NCBI GenBank assembly: GCA_963580285.1
Contig: OY757026.1
Span: forward strand, 45,005,431-45,069,430
DNA from: Lucinisca nassula
Lineage: Eukaryota; Mollusca; Bivalvia; Lucinida; Lucinidae
Length of the DNA stretch: 64,000 bases
Reading direction: 5' to 3'
The first letter of the stretch is position 1. Every line of letters begins with the position of its first letter. This document shows positions 11,637-22,997 of the stretch, piece by piece. The notes under the pieces are model-generated. The model searched no databases. It was not told the DNA's origin and was given only the letters and a program-made list of their open reading frames with translations. A program made the translations under genes and the position numbers.

Positions 11637-12973
11637 CGAGGACTGTTCAAATATGAATGCAAGTAGAACGTTTTCTCATGCACTAATGCGAAAATCACCT
11701 GGAAATAAATATCACAGTGTTGAAAAACATTTTACATATACATTGATACCAAACCTGTTAAAATTCGTGCACTTTAGCCATGTACATCGTTCAATAAACA
11801 CTGTCTACTCTTGTATACTAATACAAAACATGGTTGGAAGAAGGTCAGAGTAGGCCGTTGAAATACGGTCCAATATTAAGAATCGTTGTATTCTTGGTAT
11901 ACGGTGCAAAGACATTTTTGATGAAATATGTTCGGTTTATGGGCATAATGAAATGTATTTTCCGACAGTTTTTCGTTGGTGTAAGAAATTCAGCTGTGGG
12001 CTAGGCTCAACAGAAGATGCACAACATGATCGTCGGCCGAAAAGAGCAACATCTGTCAAGATGGTTGCTAGAGTGAAAGAATTTGTTGCTTCCGATGCAC
12101 GATACCCCATTAGGCAAATAGCTAGTATGATTGGCATCTCATTAGGAGCAGCTCATACAATTCTGAAACGGGATTTGAAAATGAGAAAGATCTGTGCTAG
12201 ATGGATTCCCCATCTGTTGACAGATGAGCAGAAAAAGACACGCGTTCAGTGCGGCAAGAAGTTGCTTAAAAAGTTTCCAAATTACAATGCACGGTCTGTC
12301 GCTAATGTCGTCACATGTGACGAGACATGGGTTCCCTTTTTTTAGCCAAAACGAAAGATTCAGAACAAAATATGGGCAACAAAGTATTGCAAAGGACCAT
12401 GCATTGCAAAGCGGACCATGAACGTCAAGAAGGTAATGTATGCCATATTCTTTTCAAATCAGGGCCCTGCTATTCAGGTTGCTGTGCCTAAAGGCAAATC
12501 TGTAAATGCGAAGTTTTACAAGAATAAAGTTCTTCGAAAATTGAAGAAATATTTCAAAGAACGAAGACCCGCAACTGGTTTGGCCAATTGCAGATTGCTA
12601 CATGACAATGCTTTATCGCACAAGGCGTTCATTGTGCAAGCCTATCTGAAGCAGGAAAAGGTTGTTGAACTCCCTCAGCCCCCGTATTCCCCTGACCTTG
12701 CCCCGTGTGACTTTTTTTGTTCCCGCGGCTGAAAAATACCTTTCTGGTCAAAAATTTGTACAGTGCAAACACCTCGGTTCTGCAATATTCAAGTGCCTTC
12801 ATAGTATACATCGAAAAGACTAGCAAAATACATTAAATGATTGGATCAGAAGACTGAAAGTTTGTATATCTGTTAAAGGGAAATACTTTGAGGGGACAAA
12901 ATAAATTTTTCATCGAAATCTATCACGGAATCATTTTTATGTGCTTAGTTGCATTCAGTTTGAACAGTCCTCG
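11637..12973 (+). mobile_element. mariner element, 1337 bp, complete ends
   Basis: Ends cgaggactgttcaaa and its perfect inverse (15 bp), with further imperfect pairing inward. TA duplications lie at 11635-11636 and 12974-12975. The flanks rejoin as tttgatatttgg, the intact phrase of the surrounding tandem unit, so the empty site can be read directly. Length is typical of mariner. Confidence 0.95.
11830..12823 (+). pseudogene. mariner transposase, inactivated
   Basis: Tc1/mariner DDE/D transposase of the mariner (DD34D) type, which would cut and rejoin its own ends at TA sites. The start is the ATG at 11830. The DNA-binding region (about residues 8-115) has two helix-turn-helix-like stretches. 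The catalytic acid in CDETW is codon 164 (12319-12321). HDNA supplies the second Asp (12604-12606), and PCDFF the third (12709-12711), exactly 34 residues between the last two. Inactivating lesions: TAG at codon 8 (11851-11853), TAG at 12343-12345 directly after the first catalytic block, and a frameshift around 12712-12730, after which the C-terminal QKFVQCKHLGSAIF frame resumes. The lesions are few, so the copy is young or recently dead. Confidence 0.9.
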
Positions 12974-14443
12974 TATTTGGTTTGAAGCTTCATATAGTAG
13001 AGCTCTACCAAGAGTGTTCTTATTATAGCATGGGGCCAAAATGGCCCCGCTCCGGGGCCCACTGGTATGACATGGACTTGTACAGGGAACCCTGTTAAAA
13101 TCTACTCGTTTGAAACCATATGGCAGCGGTCTTTGATGTTTGCTTTGCAGCTTTGTCTAGAGGACCTCTACCAAATGTGTTCAAATTATAGCCATGGGGC
13201 CAAAAAAGCCCCCGCGCCGGGGCCTCTGGTTTTACATAGACTTTACATAAGTTTTTACATAGGTTTTATATAAGGAAAACCTTTAAAAATATTCTCGTCT
13301 GAAATCAGGAAGTCCAGGTCTTTAATATTTGGAATGAAGCTTCACCGAGAAGACCTCTACCAAGATTGTTCAAAGTTTAGCCCTTGGACCAAAAAAGTCC
13401 CCGCGCCGGGGCCCACCGGCTTTACGCCATAAATTTATATAGGGAAAACCTTTAAAAAATCTTCTGTTCTAAAACCAGAAGGCCGAGGTCTTTGATATTT
13501 TGTATGAAACTTCATTTGGTGAACCTCTACTATGATTGTTCATATTATAGCCCTGGTATGAAGCTTAATCTAGTGAACCTCTACCAAGATTTTCAAAGTT
13601 AGCCCTTGGGCCAAAAATGTCCGAGCGCCGGGGCCTATCGGTTTTACATAGACTTAGATAGGGAAAACCTTTAAAAATCTTTTCGTCAGAAACCATATGG
13701 CCCAAGTCTTTGATATTTGGTATGAAGCTTCATCTAGTGGACCTCTTCCAAAAGTGTTTAAAGTTTAACCCTGGGGGTAAAACTGGCCCCCGCCCCCGCC
13801 AAGGCCATCTGGTTTTACATAGACTTATGTAGGAAAACCCTTTAAAATCTTCTCGTTTGAAACCAGAAGGTCTAGGTCTTTGATGTATGATATCAAGCTT
13901 CATCTTGCGGAACTCTACCAAGATTGTTCAAATTATAGCCCTGTGGTCAAAAATTGCCCCACACAGGGTCCCACATGTTTTACTTTAACTGATATAGGAG
14001 CTTCCTGTCTGAAACCAGAGGGCCCAGGTTTTTGATATTTGATATGAAGCCTCATCTGGTAGACCTCTACTATGAAGGTTCAAATTATACCCTTGGGCCA
14101 AAGGTGGCCCCACCCCAGGGCCTATAGTTTTACATAGACTTGTACATAGAAAACCTTCAAATATCTTCTTTTCTGACACCACAAGGCCCATTGAACCATT
14201 TTCAAGCGAATCAGACTTTTAGCTCTGATGGCCATTTTGCCAATCAGAGCGGAGCTATTTTTACTATTCAGGTAGAGGGTCACCTAAGCAATATTTCTAT
14301 GACGATTGATTAAAACTGGCATCATTGTATAGGAGTGGCGGTCGTTTAAAGATTTGTTTGTCTATTTTTAGCATTGGCGGCTATTATGTTCATTAGCGTA
14401 ACTACTTTAGCTTTTCTGGTAGGGAGACAATTAGGGAACATAA

Positions 14444-14756
14444 CTGTAAAGTAGAAGTAAAACAAAGATCAGGAATCGATACAATTAACTTACTCCACCC
14501 ATCAAAGACACCAAAGGGAAAGAAACACAAACATGAAGCGACCAGACCATAATGGAAACCTAAACAAAGGAAGGCCATAAGGACAGTTACTTTCCCACAA
14601 AATGGCCATATGGCCATCCAAAATAAAAAGACACAAGTGATACACACAGTAAGTAACAAACAACAACCGCCACAGAAGAACCGCCTTGGAACGGTCAGTG
14701 GAAAGACTTCGACTCGGGGGCTTAAATCGATTTTACGTGGCCACAATCCTCGCCCT
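14444..14756 (-). mobile_element. Element E, longest copy, inside PRL array
   Basis: Read on the minus strand it runs from gaggattgtggccacgt to gtatcgattcctgatc-type sequence and ends cttctactttacag. Partial copies at 27511-27760, 29653-29820 and 58257-58310 share this 3' end and begin at different points, so E behaves like a 5'-truncated retroposon. An open frame spans most of this copy (14402-14746, 114 codons), rich in Cys and hydrophobic residues (e.g. FFPFGVFDGWSKLIVSIPDL). I recognise no domain. Confidence 0.6.
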
Positions 14757-15858
14757 TACTTTCGTCGCGATTTAGACAAATAATTTGTTCAGTCCGCATG
14801 AAGGCCTCCTAACTCATCAGTGCAACATCTTGAACTTTGTTTATTTTTTTTGTTTTTAGCTCTGGCCATTTCGCTCATGAAAGCAGAACAGTTTTAGCTG
14901 TTTGGTAGAGTGTCACCTAAGCATAATTCCCATGAAGTTTGAATGAAATTGGCCCAAACATAATGTTTGAATCCAATTGGCTCAAGGGTTTTCAAGGAGT
15001 TTGCGTTTAAAGTAAATTGTTGACGTGGTTTCTATCTAGCTCTGACAGCCATTTTGTTCATAAAACGAAGTTTTTTATCTATGTTGATGGAGGTCCCCTG
15101 AGCACTTTTCCTATTGATTTTGAATGAAATTTGCTTAGGTGTAAAGGAGGTAAAGTAAAAGTTGTCGTTTTAATTTTTCTTAATAATAACCGGACATCTT
15201 GTCCATCAGAGTTAAATGTTTTTAGCTATTTTAGTAGGGAGCCACCTAGACAACATTCTTGTGAAGTTTGACTCAGATTGGCCCAAAGGTTAATGAGAGT
15301 TAACAGTTAAAGCAAACTGCTGAGATTTTTTTTTCTAATTTTATCAGTAGTAGCATTTTTATATATCAGAACGGAATCAGTTTTATTATTTTGATAAAGA
15401 ATCACCTGAGCAACATTCTTATGGAGTTTGAATTAAATTGGCTGAAGGCTATAGGAAAAAATTGCCGTTCAATGTTTCCATCTATAGCTCTGGCTACCAC
15501 CTTGTTCATCGGAACAGATCAATCTCATCTGTTTGGTAAGGAGCCACCTAAGCAATGTTCCTTTGAAGTTTGAATCAAAGTGGCACAAGGGTTTAGAAAG
15601 AGTTAGCATCTGAAGCAAAGTGTTAACGTTACTCCAATTTTGGCTCTGATAGCCATTTCGCTCATCAGAGCGAAACCGTTTTAGCTAGTTTGGTAGAAGG
15701 TCACCAACGCAAGTTTAAATGATATTAGCCCAAGGGTAAAGATGTTGTCGTTTGATTTTTTTTCGATTTTATCTCTTGCGGCCATCTTGTTCATCAGACC
15801 GGGACGATTTAAGCAATTTAGGTAGTGAGCCATCCAAGCAATGTTCCTTTGAAGTTTG

Positions 15859-16148
15859 TTTGTATTGGAGTTTAACGGCCCAGTCAACACTATTTTAGGT
15901 CATTTGTGAGCCAGTCACTCAACCTATCCACCCTTTCCCTGGACAGGCTTATACATAAGCGGTTAACCAGTACAGTGAATATTATTTGCCTGAAACTGAC
16001 AACTGCCCTTCTTGAATCTGCGGAAGGGAGAGAATGGCCGCAGAAAAGATATCATGATCAATCTCCACGAAAGAATTTGCCGATTCCGGCAGGTATCAAA
16101 CCCGCGTCTTCCTGACCATCAGTCAGACGCGCATCCGACTGAGCTACC
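15859..16148 (-). mobile_element. S2 tRNA-derived SINE with 8-bp target duplication
   Basis: On the minus strand a tRNA-like head (ggtagctcagtcggatgc, then a B-box-like gggtttgatacc) is followed by a body and the tail ggccgttaaactccaa. GAAGTTTG at 15851-15858 and 16149-16156 is the target duplication and belongs to the interrupted PRL unit. Confidence 0.9.
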
Positions 16149-16690
16149 GAAGTTTGAATAAAAGTTGCACAAGAGTTTGGGAAAAATAAGAATTTAAAGC
16201 AAATCGTTGACTTTGTGTACTTTTTGTTTTTAGCTCTGGCCATTTCGCTCATGAAAGCAAAACAGTTTTAGCTGTTTGGTAGAGTGTCACCTAAGCAAAA
16301 TTCCCATGAAGTTTGAATGAAATTGGCACAAGGGCAAAGGAGTTGTTGTTTGAAGATATTTCTATTTTCAACTCTGGCGGCCATCTTGTCGGAGCGGAAA
16401 AATAATATAGCTATTTAGGCGGGAGGCCTGCTAGGCAACATTCCTGTGAAGTTTGAATCAAATTGGCCCAAGGGTTCTAGAGGAATATGCTTTTAAAGTA
16501 AATTGTTGACTTTTTTATCCATTTTTGGAGGTTCAGCTCAGCAACATTCCCTTAAAGTTAGAATTAAAATTGGCACAGTGGTAAAGGAGGAAGTATCGTT
16601 TGAAAATATTTCTATTTTAGCTGTGGTGGCCATCTTGTTCATCGAAGTTTGAAGCAAGGTCACAATAGCTCAGGTGAGCTAATAAGTGGC

Positions 16691-17240
16691 CAAATATAAA
16701 TATAAGTATTAAATCTCCCGACTGTCTGATTTTTTTTTGTTTCCGGTTTCGTTAAGATCGATATCATGTCAGCTAGTTTAACAGTAATATTTCGTCTATC
16801 ATTAATGAAAGTGCCCAATCTTCTTCGCATGCGAGAAATGCTATTATGCGTGTGTTCTTAGATGGTTGATGATACCGATTGAATCTCTGAACTGTCTGTT
16901 GCAGATAAAGCAACAGAGGTTAGAGGAAGACAACGCTATTGGTGATACCTTAGCTCTTTGGCTTTTCTGATGAGGCCTCGCCACTTAGCTCGGTCTTGTG
17001 CAATTTGTTCCCACGACTATGTTGGTATGCTGAGATCCTGGAGGGGGTGGGGGTGGGGGTGGGAGCTGTTACAGTGTGATCTTACGAAATGTATTGGAAA
17101 AGCGCATTAAACCTATAGTTTTTCACACAGAGTGTGTAGCTTTGACAGTTGGTTTCAAAGCCACTGTGTGAATCAGAATGTCCAAATGATATGTTTTGAA
17201 TAGAGAAATGGTTACATGTTTAGAACATTACACGTTTTAT
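16691..17240. other. No gene or known repeat recognised
   Basis: Unique-looking sequence with a G-rich tract (ggagggggtgggggtggg, 17040-17062). No convincing coding frame. Confidence 0.5.
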
Positions 17241-17545
17241 CATTAGGAAAACACGCCTATACCGATACATTGTAACCTTTATCGCCGAAAACAAAATGAA
17301 AATTTTAAGATGAAAAATTGTTATATTTTTCTTATTTCTCTCAAAATATAGATTGTAGTCATTGAGGCGGTTCTAACGAGTACCCACAATCTTAGAACCG
17401 CCTCATTGAGGCGGTTCTAACGAGTACCCACAATCTATATTTTAGAGCAGAAATTAGGAAAATAAGGGTTACCCCTGTAAACCCCAGTTTTACCATGTAA
17501 AAGGGGGGTTCAAAGGGGTCAAAATAATAGTGTGTTTTCGTGATG
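17241..17545 (-). mobile_element. HP-A with a duplicated core arm
   Basis: Ends are cattaggaaaacacgccta and gtgtgttttcgtgatg. The core contains the arm gaggcggttctaacgagtac twice (around 17363 and 17411), giving three arms instead of two. Otherwise a typical HP-A. Confidence 0.85.
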
Positions 17546-17965
17546 TGCTGTGTTTTGAAAAGTAAATGTAGCAGAAAGAACGATCATAGGTAAAATATCC
17601 GATTTTATATGGTAGGAAGAGTTGTCTCCCCATAAAATAGCAACCAGTATAAAAGGCACTCAAATTGCACACAAAGAAAACAAAATTAAAATGTTCCTGA
17701 AAAAAAAAAAACTAGCTATTTGCGAAAAATAACATTTTTAAAATGAGTAAAATTCATGTTGAAGAACGAGCACTTTAAGTCTGTTTTCAACGAATGAAGA
17801 GTTATCTCCCCCAATTTCTTTGTATGATGCTACAAATTTTGAAGCTACGATCAATTTAGAAATGAAGTATAATTTGAGACCAGTTCAATCCTTTATCGTG
17901 GTGAGGTATGCTTTTGTCCATTGAACTTGGTCCGACAACGCACCTGTACTACGCGATGCAATAGT
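17546..17965. other. No gene or known repeat recognised
   Basis: AT-rich. 60 codons are open on the minus strand (17490-17672) but overlap HP-A and look fortuitous. Confidence 0.45.
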
Positions 17966-18251
17966 TATTGCGATAACACACCCGTGTGACATACAGCATT
18001 TTTCACATCTTCAAAATGGCTAGTTTTCCTATGAAATCCGTGTGTTTTTTCTGTGTTTTTTTCTGCCAACATAGGTTGTTGGTTCTCGTTAGAACCGCCT
18101 GATTCAGGCGATTATAACGAGTACCCACAACCTATGTCTTGGAGCAGAAATAACAAAAATAATGTATACCCCCCCCCCCGTAAACCCCAGTTTTCTTTAT
18201 ATAAAGTGGGGTGTAAAGGGGTGTTAATTATACGGACCTGTTAACGTGATT
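17966..18251 (-). mobile_element. HP-B element
   Basis: Left end tattgcgataacacacccg; right end is the inverse of aacgtgatt-type HP-B sequence. The core loop region reads cgcctgattcaggcg: both arms have changed relative to cctcattgagg and still pair. Confidence 0.85.
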
Positions 18252-18661
18252 TAAAGTGTCCAAGAAAACATGAATTTGGAAGAAAGATTCAAACGGCTGT
18301 TTTTATAGTTTTAAAAATGGAATTTTGTGAGAAAAAACACGGACCACGGCTAACAACCAAATAAATAGCAATTGGCGGAGATAAAGTAGGAATACATGTA
18401 TATTTTTATTTGTTGGTGATAGTCAGGCACGTTTTCCGGTCTTGCGAAGCATCTGCCGATTTGTCGACCATCAACTTTTGTTTAGAGCTGAAATATGAAA
18501 AATATTGGAATACTTTATCGGAAAATTTTCAATGATTGGTCGCAAAATTGTAAATATATTTTACTAGGCATTTTTTCGTAATAAGATTCAGCTAAGCTGA
18601 GACAATGTCATGTTTCGTAGTTCCTAAGCTGCTAGACACTTACACCGTGTGTTCGTTAACA
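18252..18661. other. No gene or known repeat recognised
   Basis: AT-rich, no supported coding frame. A tttagagctgaaatatgaaaa phrase near 18481 resembles decayed HP flanking sequence. Confidence 0.4.
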
Positions 18662-18720
18662 CATCACGAAAACACGCCTATATAATTTTGGCTCCAGTGA
18701 ACCCCACTTTTATATAGTAA
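18662..18720 (+). mobile_element. HP-A 5' fragment
   Basis: catcacgaaaacacgccta through cacttttatatagtaaa, then unrelated sequence. The rest of the element is missing. Confidence 0.8.
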
Positions 18721-18737
18721 ATGTATAAATATCTAAG

Positions 18738-20140
18738 ATGGAAACTAAAATTTCAACTAAAGAAAAAATAGCCATCGGAAGAGATGGCAAATCCCCCGAC
18801 CAAAAGCCAATATGGCCTTCAGAAGATTGTTCACCAATAGAAAGTGCACCAGAATTAAACCAGCAATATATCACAAAAGTATTGCAGTTATGGCCATCAC
18901 AAGATTATACTTCAGGAGAGATAACTAAAAAACCAGGGTACTCAGAACTGTGGTTCTTGCGCATGACATGCCTGCTAAAGCTCATGCATTTCTGTACAAA
19001 GTACCAGCAATATGTCTCAAAGGGTGTTGGAGATCACAAGCTGGTCATACTGTTATATTGGAAGGGTAGATAACTCAAATATTTATCATAGCACCCAGAA
19101 TTGTGGTTCTTAGACATGAAGCGCCGTCTCAACCTTGTATACAATTGTGCCAAGTACCATCAATATATCTCAAAGGGTATTGGAGTTATGTCCATCAAAA
19201 GGTTATATTGTCAGGGGAGATAATTAAAAAAAACAGGGCACCCAGAGTTGTGGTTCTTGCACGTGACACACCTGCTTAACCTCATGTACAACTGACCAAT
19301 TACCATCAATATATCTCAAAGAGTATTGGAGATGTGGCCATCACAAGGTAGTGATTCTATATTATTGGAAGGGGAGATAACTAAAAAACCATGGCACCCA
19401 GAGTTGTGGTTCTGTTACAAGACACACCGTCTCGGCCTTCTGAACAACTGTGCCAGGTATCATCAATATATTTTAAAAGGTATTGGAGTTATGGCCATCA
19501 CAAGGTAGTCACTCTATTTTATTGGAAGGGGAGATAACTCAAAAACCATGGCAGCCACAGTTGTGGTTCTTGTGCATGACACACCGTCTCGGCCTTGTGA
19601 ACAACTGTGCCAGGTATAATCAATATATCTTAAAGGGTATTGGAGTTATGGCCATCACAAGGTAGTCACCCTATTTTATTGGAAGGGGAGATAACTAAAA
19701 ACCACAGCACCCAGAGTTGTTGTTCTTGTACATGACACACCGTCTCGGCCTTGTGAACAACTGTGCCAGGTATCATCAATATATTTTAAAGGGTATTGGA
19801 GTTATGGCCATCACAAGGTAGTCACTCTATTTTATTGGAAGGGGAGATAACTCAAAAACCATGGCAGCCAGAGTTGTGGTTCTTGTGCATGACACACCCC
19901 CTCAGCCTTGTGAACAACTGTGCCAGGTACCATCAATATATCTCAAAGGGTATAAGAGTTATGACCATCACAAAGTAGTCATTCTATTTTATTAAAAGGG
20001 GAGATAACTAAAAAAGTATGGCATCCAGAGTTCTGGTTCTTGCGCATGACACGCCGTCTCAGCCTTGTGAACAATTGTACCAAGAACTATCAATGAATCT
20101 CAAAGGGTATAGGAGTTATGGCCATCACAAGGTTGCGTCT
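18738..20140 (+). repeat. PRL tandem array, ~156-bp units
   Basis: 'ggagttatggccatcacaag' recurs at about 19484, 19641, 19797, 19955 and 20111 (spacing 156-158), with older units from ~18780. Each unit contains 'gtggttcttgcgcatgacac' and 'caactgtgccaggta'. The repeated 60-codon frames are array by-products. Confidence 0.9.
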
Positions 20141-20187
20141 ACGGACGGACGGACGGACGGACAGACGGACGGACGGACGGACGGACG
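20141..20187 (+). repeat. (ACGG)n microsatellite of the PRL element
   Basis: About eleven acgg repeats with one acag variant, directly after the last array unit. Confidence 0.95.
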
Positions 20188-20202
20188 CCAGGCTGATCGC
20201 TA

Positions 20203-20235
20203 TATCCCCCGAACCTATTCGGTCGGGGGATAAAA
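20203..20235 (+). repeat. Terminal hairpin of the PRL element
   Basis: tatcccccgaacctattcgg and its complementary cgggggata form a stem closing the element just after the ACGG tract, as in Helentron/pearl-type 3' ends. Confidence 0.75.
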
Positions 20236-20451
20236 ATATTCAGACAACTCTGCAGTTTCTGTGGTGGGGATCATTGGAATGACTGCTGTCCGAATTATAC
20301 AACACCTGAAGATAGAAAACAATTTCTCAAAGGATTAGGAAGTTGCTTTTTGTGCCTTAAACGTGGACACAGAGCATTTGAGTGTTTTTACAAAGAAGAC
20401 CTTTTTTCTGCAAAAGGGAAAATTATCACCACAGAAGCTTGTGTCAACTGA
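20233..20451 (+). pseudogene. BEL/Pao-type gag zinc-knuckle relic
   Basis: Translation from 20251 gives two cysteine/histidine knuckles: CSFCGGDHWNDCC, a short linker with PEDRKQFLKG, then CFLCLKRGHRAFEC. This double C-x2-C-x3/4-H-x4-C arrangement with an RKQ linker is typical of gag nucleocapsid regions of BEL/Pao LTR retrotransposons. The frame ends at TGA (20449-20451). No protease or reverse transcriptase follows, and the upstream frame is cut off by the PRL terminal hairpin, so this is a fragment. Confidence 0.65.
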
Positions 20452-20524
20452 ATGTAAATTTTGTCAAATTAAATAAACCTCAATTGCTTTATGTAAAGAA
20501 AGAAGAGCTTAATTCATTTTAAGG

Positions 20525-20951
20525 TAGTGAAAAAGGAATTAGAATGCGTAGGATATATAATACAGCCGACAAGGAACCCTCATCAGAGGAACCAGATATA
20601 CAGCATGACAAAACAAAGAGCATTGATGGAGGAGAGTAAAGTCCAATTCTAGATGAACTTCAACAAACCAAGTCAGATCTGGTAGGGTGTAAAATAGAAA
20701 ATACAATTTGAAAAGAGAGAATTTCAAGGCGAGAGGCAGAAAGGGAAATGATTCAATCATCACTTCATGGATATACTGAAACAATGCAACAGTTATTCAA
20801 TGAAATGATCCAGATAAACGAAAAACTTGAACATTTGGAACATAAGAGCTGTTCACCTGCTGTAAGGTCTCAAGATTCCTTTGCTTGGGCGGAGGCGATT
20901 GCAGGCGGCAAGACAACTAAAATCGAAAATAATGACAAACTAAGGGGATAA
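20525..20951 (+). pseudogene. Possible retroelement coiled-coil relic
   Basis: A frame with two stops (near 20637 and 20708) then 67 open codons from 20748. Predicted residues are charged and heptad-like (EMIQINEKLEHLEH), ending DSFAWAEAIAGG. It resembles the coiled-coil part of gag-like proteins and lies just 3' of the zinc-knuckle relic, but order and family are uncertain. Confidence 0.3.
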
Positions 20952-20987
20952 GAGTAACATATTATTAATGGGAGAACATTAAACAAA

Positions 20988-21200
20988 GGATTTACAGAAT
21001 ATAGGATTCATAGAACAGAAAAGTGAAGGAAATAACAGAACAGAGGAATTACAGAACATAGGATTCATAGAACAGAAACGTGAAGAAAATAACAGAACAG
21101 CGTACTTACAGAACATAGGATTCATAGAACAGAAAAGTGAAGGAAATAACAGAACAGATTAATTATAGAGCATTGGATTTATAGAACAACACTACAGTAG
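20988..21200 (+). repeat. 57-bp minisatellite, ~3.5 units
   Basis: Unit ttacagaacataggattcat + agaacagaaaagtgaaggaa + ataacagaacagaggaa, 57 bp = 19 codons. One frame stays open through three units (LQNIGFIEQKSEGNNRTEE). The last unit is decayed. Confidence 0.85.
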
Positions 21201-21363
21201 AATTAAAGAACACAAGACTTATAGAACAGAATATTGAACAGAATACCAGAACTGTGGACCATGCAGAAGATGTAAGGGATAAAAACATTAGAAAAGATAA
21301 GAAAGTGTAATTTTTTATGATTATTGTACTTAATACAAAACAAATAATTATTTATATTGATTT

Positions 21364-22533
21364 CTGTAACACACAGGCGCTTGGCCCGTTGATTTGTCCG
21401 AAAAACTTGTGGAATAGGTAAAATGTCAAAATATGAGTAAAAGATTTTTTTTTTCATACTGGTATAGAAAGCTAAACAAGGTCCACAACAAACCAGTGCC
21501 ATTTTCTCGGTACACATTAAATGACAACTGACAAAGGCGCGTTCTTTGACTCAGGAAGGTATATTTTGTACGAACTTCAACCTAAGACATGCAGAATTCT
21601 ATCAAAAGAATGCAGAACTCCTGGTTCAAGCCTCATCGTGATCTAAACATCAAATTACCCCGGATAGACCTTAGTAGGACAACTAACTGTCGCACCCACT
21701 CAATGGTTCTTCACTGTTCCCCTGCGATTTCCTGCAGAAATCAGATAATGTCAGCACAAAAGCCAACATTCTTATAAATATCAATAAAGATGCTCTCACC
21801 TATTGCAAAAGTTTTCTACAGATAACCGTTATTACCAGCAATTTTCACTTTTTTGTGATGAGCAAGTATTTCTCTTTGCTGTATTGTTTTCATTCTGTAT
21901 CTTGAAGATGATGTAATCAATGCTCTGATTGGTCAAAATTTGGGGACTCCAGTAATTTCGACCAATCAGCGCTCGGATTGCATCAGCTTCAAGATATAGA
22001 ATGAAAACAAAATTGTAACAAGAAGTGCCTGCTCACTTACAAAAAGGCGAAAATTGCTGGTAATAACGGTTAACTGGCGAAACATTTTGCAGCAGGCGTG
22101 AGCATTTCCACTGATATTTATAGGTGTGATGCATTTTGTGCTGACATTATCGGATTTCAACAGGAAATCGCAGGGAAATGGTGAAAAACCTTGGAGTTGG
22201 TGTGAGTTTAGTTGTCCTACTAAAGTATATCCGGGGTTATTTGATGTGTAGATAACAATGGGGCTTGATCCAGGTGTTCTGCATTATTTTGTTGGAATTC
22301 TGCAGGCCTTAGGTTGAACGTCATACAAAATATACCTTCCTGTGTCAAAAAAATGTGCCTGTGCCAATTGTTATTTAGTCTGTACCGAGAAAATGGTGCT
22401 GGTTTGTTGAAAACCTTGTCCAGCTTTCTATACCAGTATGAAAAAAATTTTTTTTTTCCTCATATTTTGACTTAAAACACATTCCACACGTTTTTCGGAC
22501 ACATCAACGGGCCAAGCGCCTGTGCTGTAACAG
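21364..22533. mobile_element. 1.17-kb palindromic foldback element
   Basis: The left arm from ctgtaacacacaggcgcttg is repeated inverted up to caagcgcctgtgctgtaacag. Arms of ~570 bp meet near 21948 with almost no spacer. Matching inner landmarks include 'ggtataGAAAGCT', 'gcagaattct', 'caatcagcgct/gctctgattgg' and 'ataacggtta'. Arms have diverged by substitutions and small indels. No transposase. Open frames in both arms mirror each other and are not genes. Confidence 0.85.
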
Positions 22534-22611
22534 GTTTAATTTGTTCTCTAATGTGGAATTAAAATAATATTTATTAACTGTTTTCATTCCGCTTGTTTAC
22601 TGTCTTTTGCC

Positions 22612-22790
22612 ACAGTAAAACGGGGGTAAAGGTAAACCTTCTTTCTGATCTAAAATATTGATTGTGGGTACTCGTTAGAACCACCTTGATAAGGCGGTTC
22701 TAACGTGTACCCACAATCTATATTTTGAGCATCAATAAGAAAACTATCACATTTTTTCATCTTAAAATTTGCATTTTAAGAAGATTTTAA
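22612..22790 (+). mobile_element. HP-A internal part, both ends missing
   Basis: Contains agtaaaacgggggtaaaggt, a good core (ctcgttagaaccaccttgat and inverse) and 'atcacattttttcatcttaa'. Followed by A-rich sequence. Confidence 0.8.
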
Positions 22791-22997
22791 AAGAAAGAAA
22801 AATACAACCGAACAAAAAAAAAAAAACAACAAAAAAAAAAAAAAAAAAAACACAAAGCATAAAAAATTATGGTGGATTTTACTGTGATCGACTCGAAATG
22901 GGTAGATCAGTTTTTGAACAATAAATCACAGTTTGTTCGACAAGTTGCAAGTAAATAATTCAAATCGCTCGCGCAACAAGCTCGTAATTTGATCTAC

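Larger units (their letters stand above)
11180..14190. repeat. Tandem array, ~150-190-bp diverged units, split by mariner
   Basis: Landmarks 'ttttacatagacttatatag', 'gtctgaaaccagaaggccca' and 'gtctttgatatttggtatga' recur about ten times on both sides of the mariner element. A related array starts at 63.8 kb. It fits the tandem body of a PRL element. No coding potential. Confidence 0.75.
14200..16690 (-). repeat. PRL tandem array, ~155-bp units, with S2 and E insertions
   Basis: Units carry 'agctctgatggccattttg', 'catcagagcggaac', 'ggtagagggtcacctaagca' and 'gaagtttgaatgaaattggc'. About a dozen diverged units. The end near 16650-16680 (ggtcacaatagctcaggtgagct) is the inverse of the head hairpin seen at 33530, so the element reads on the minus strand. 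The same family forms 33.5-35.3 kb in the opposite orientation. Confidence 0.8.

Noticed and set aside
19326..20233. Repeated 60-codon frames beginning MELWPSQGS
   Set aside because: They are successive units of the 156-bp tandem array; the frame ends within each unit and tracks the DNA repeat.
21203..22160. Open frames in the 1.17-kb palindrome as genes
   Set aside because: They mirror each other across the palindrome and have no domain or codon signal.
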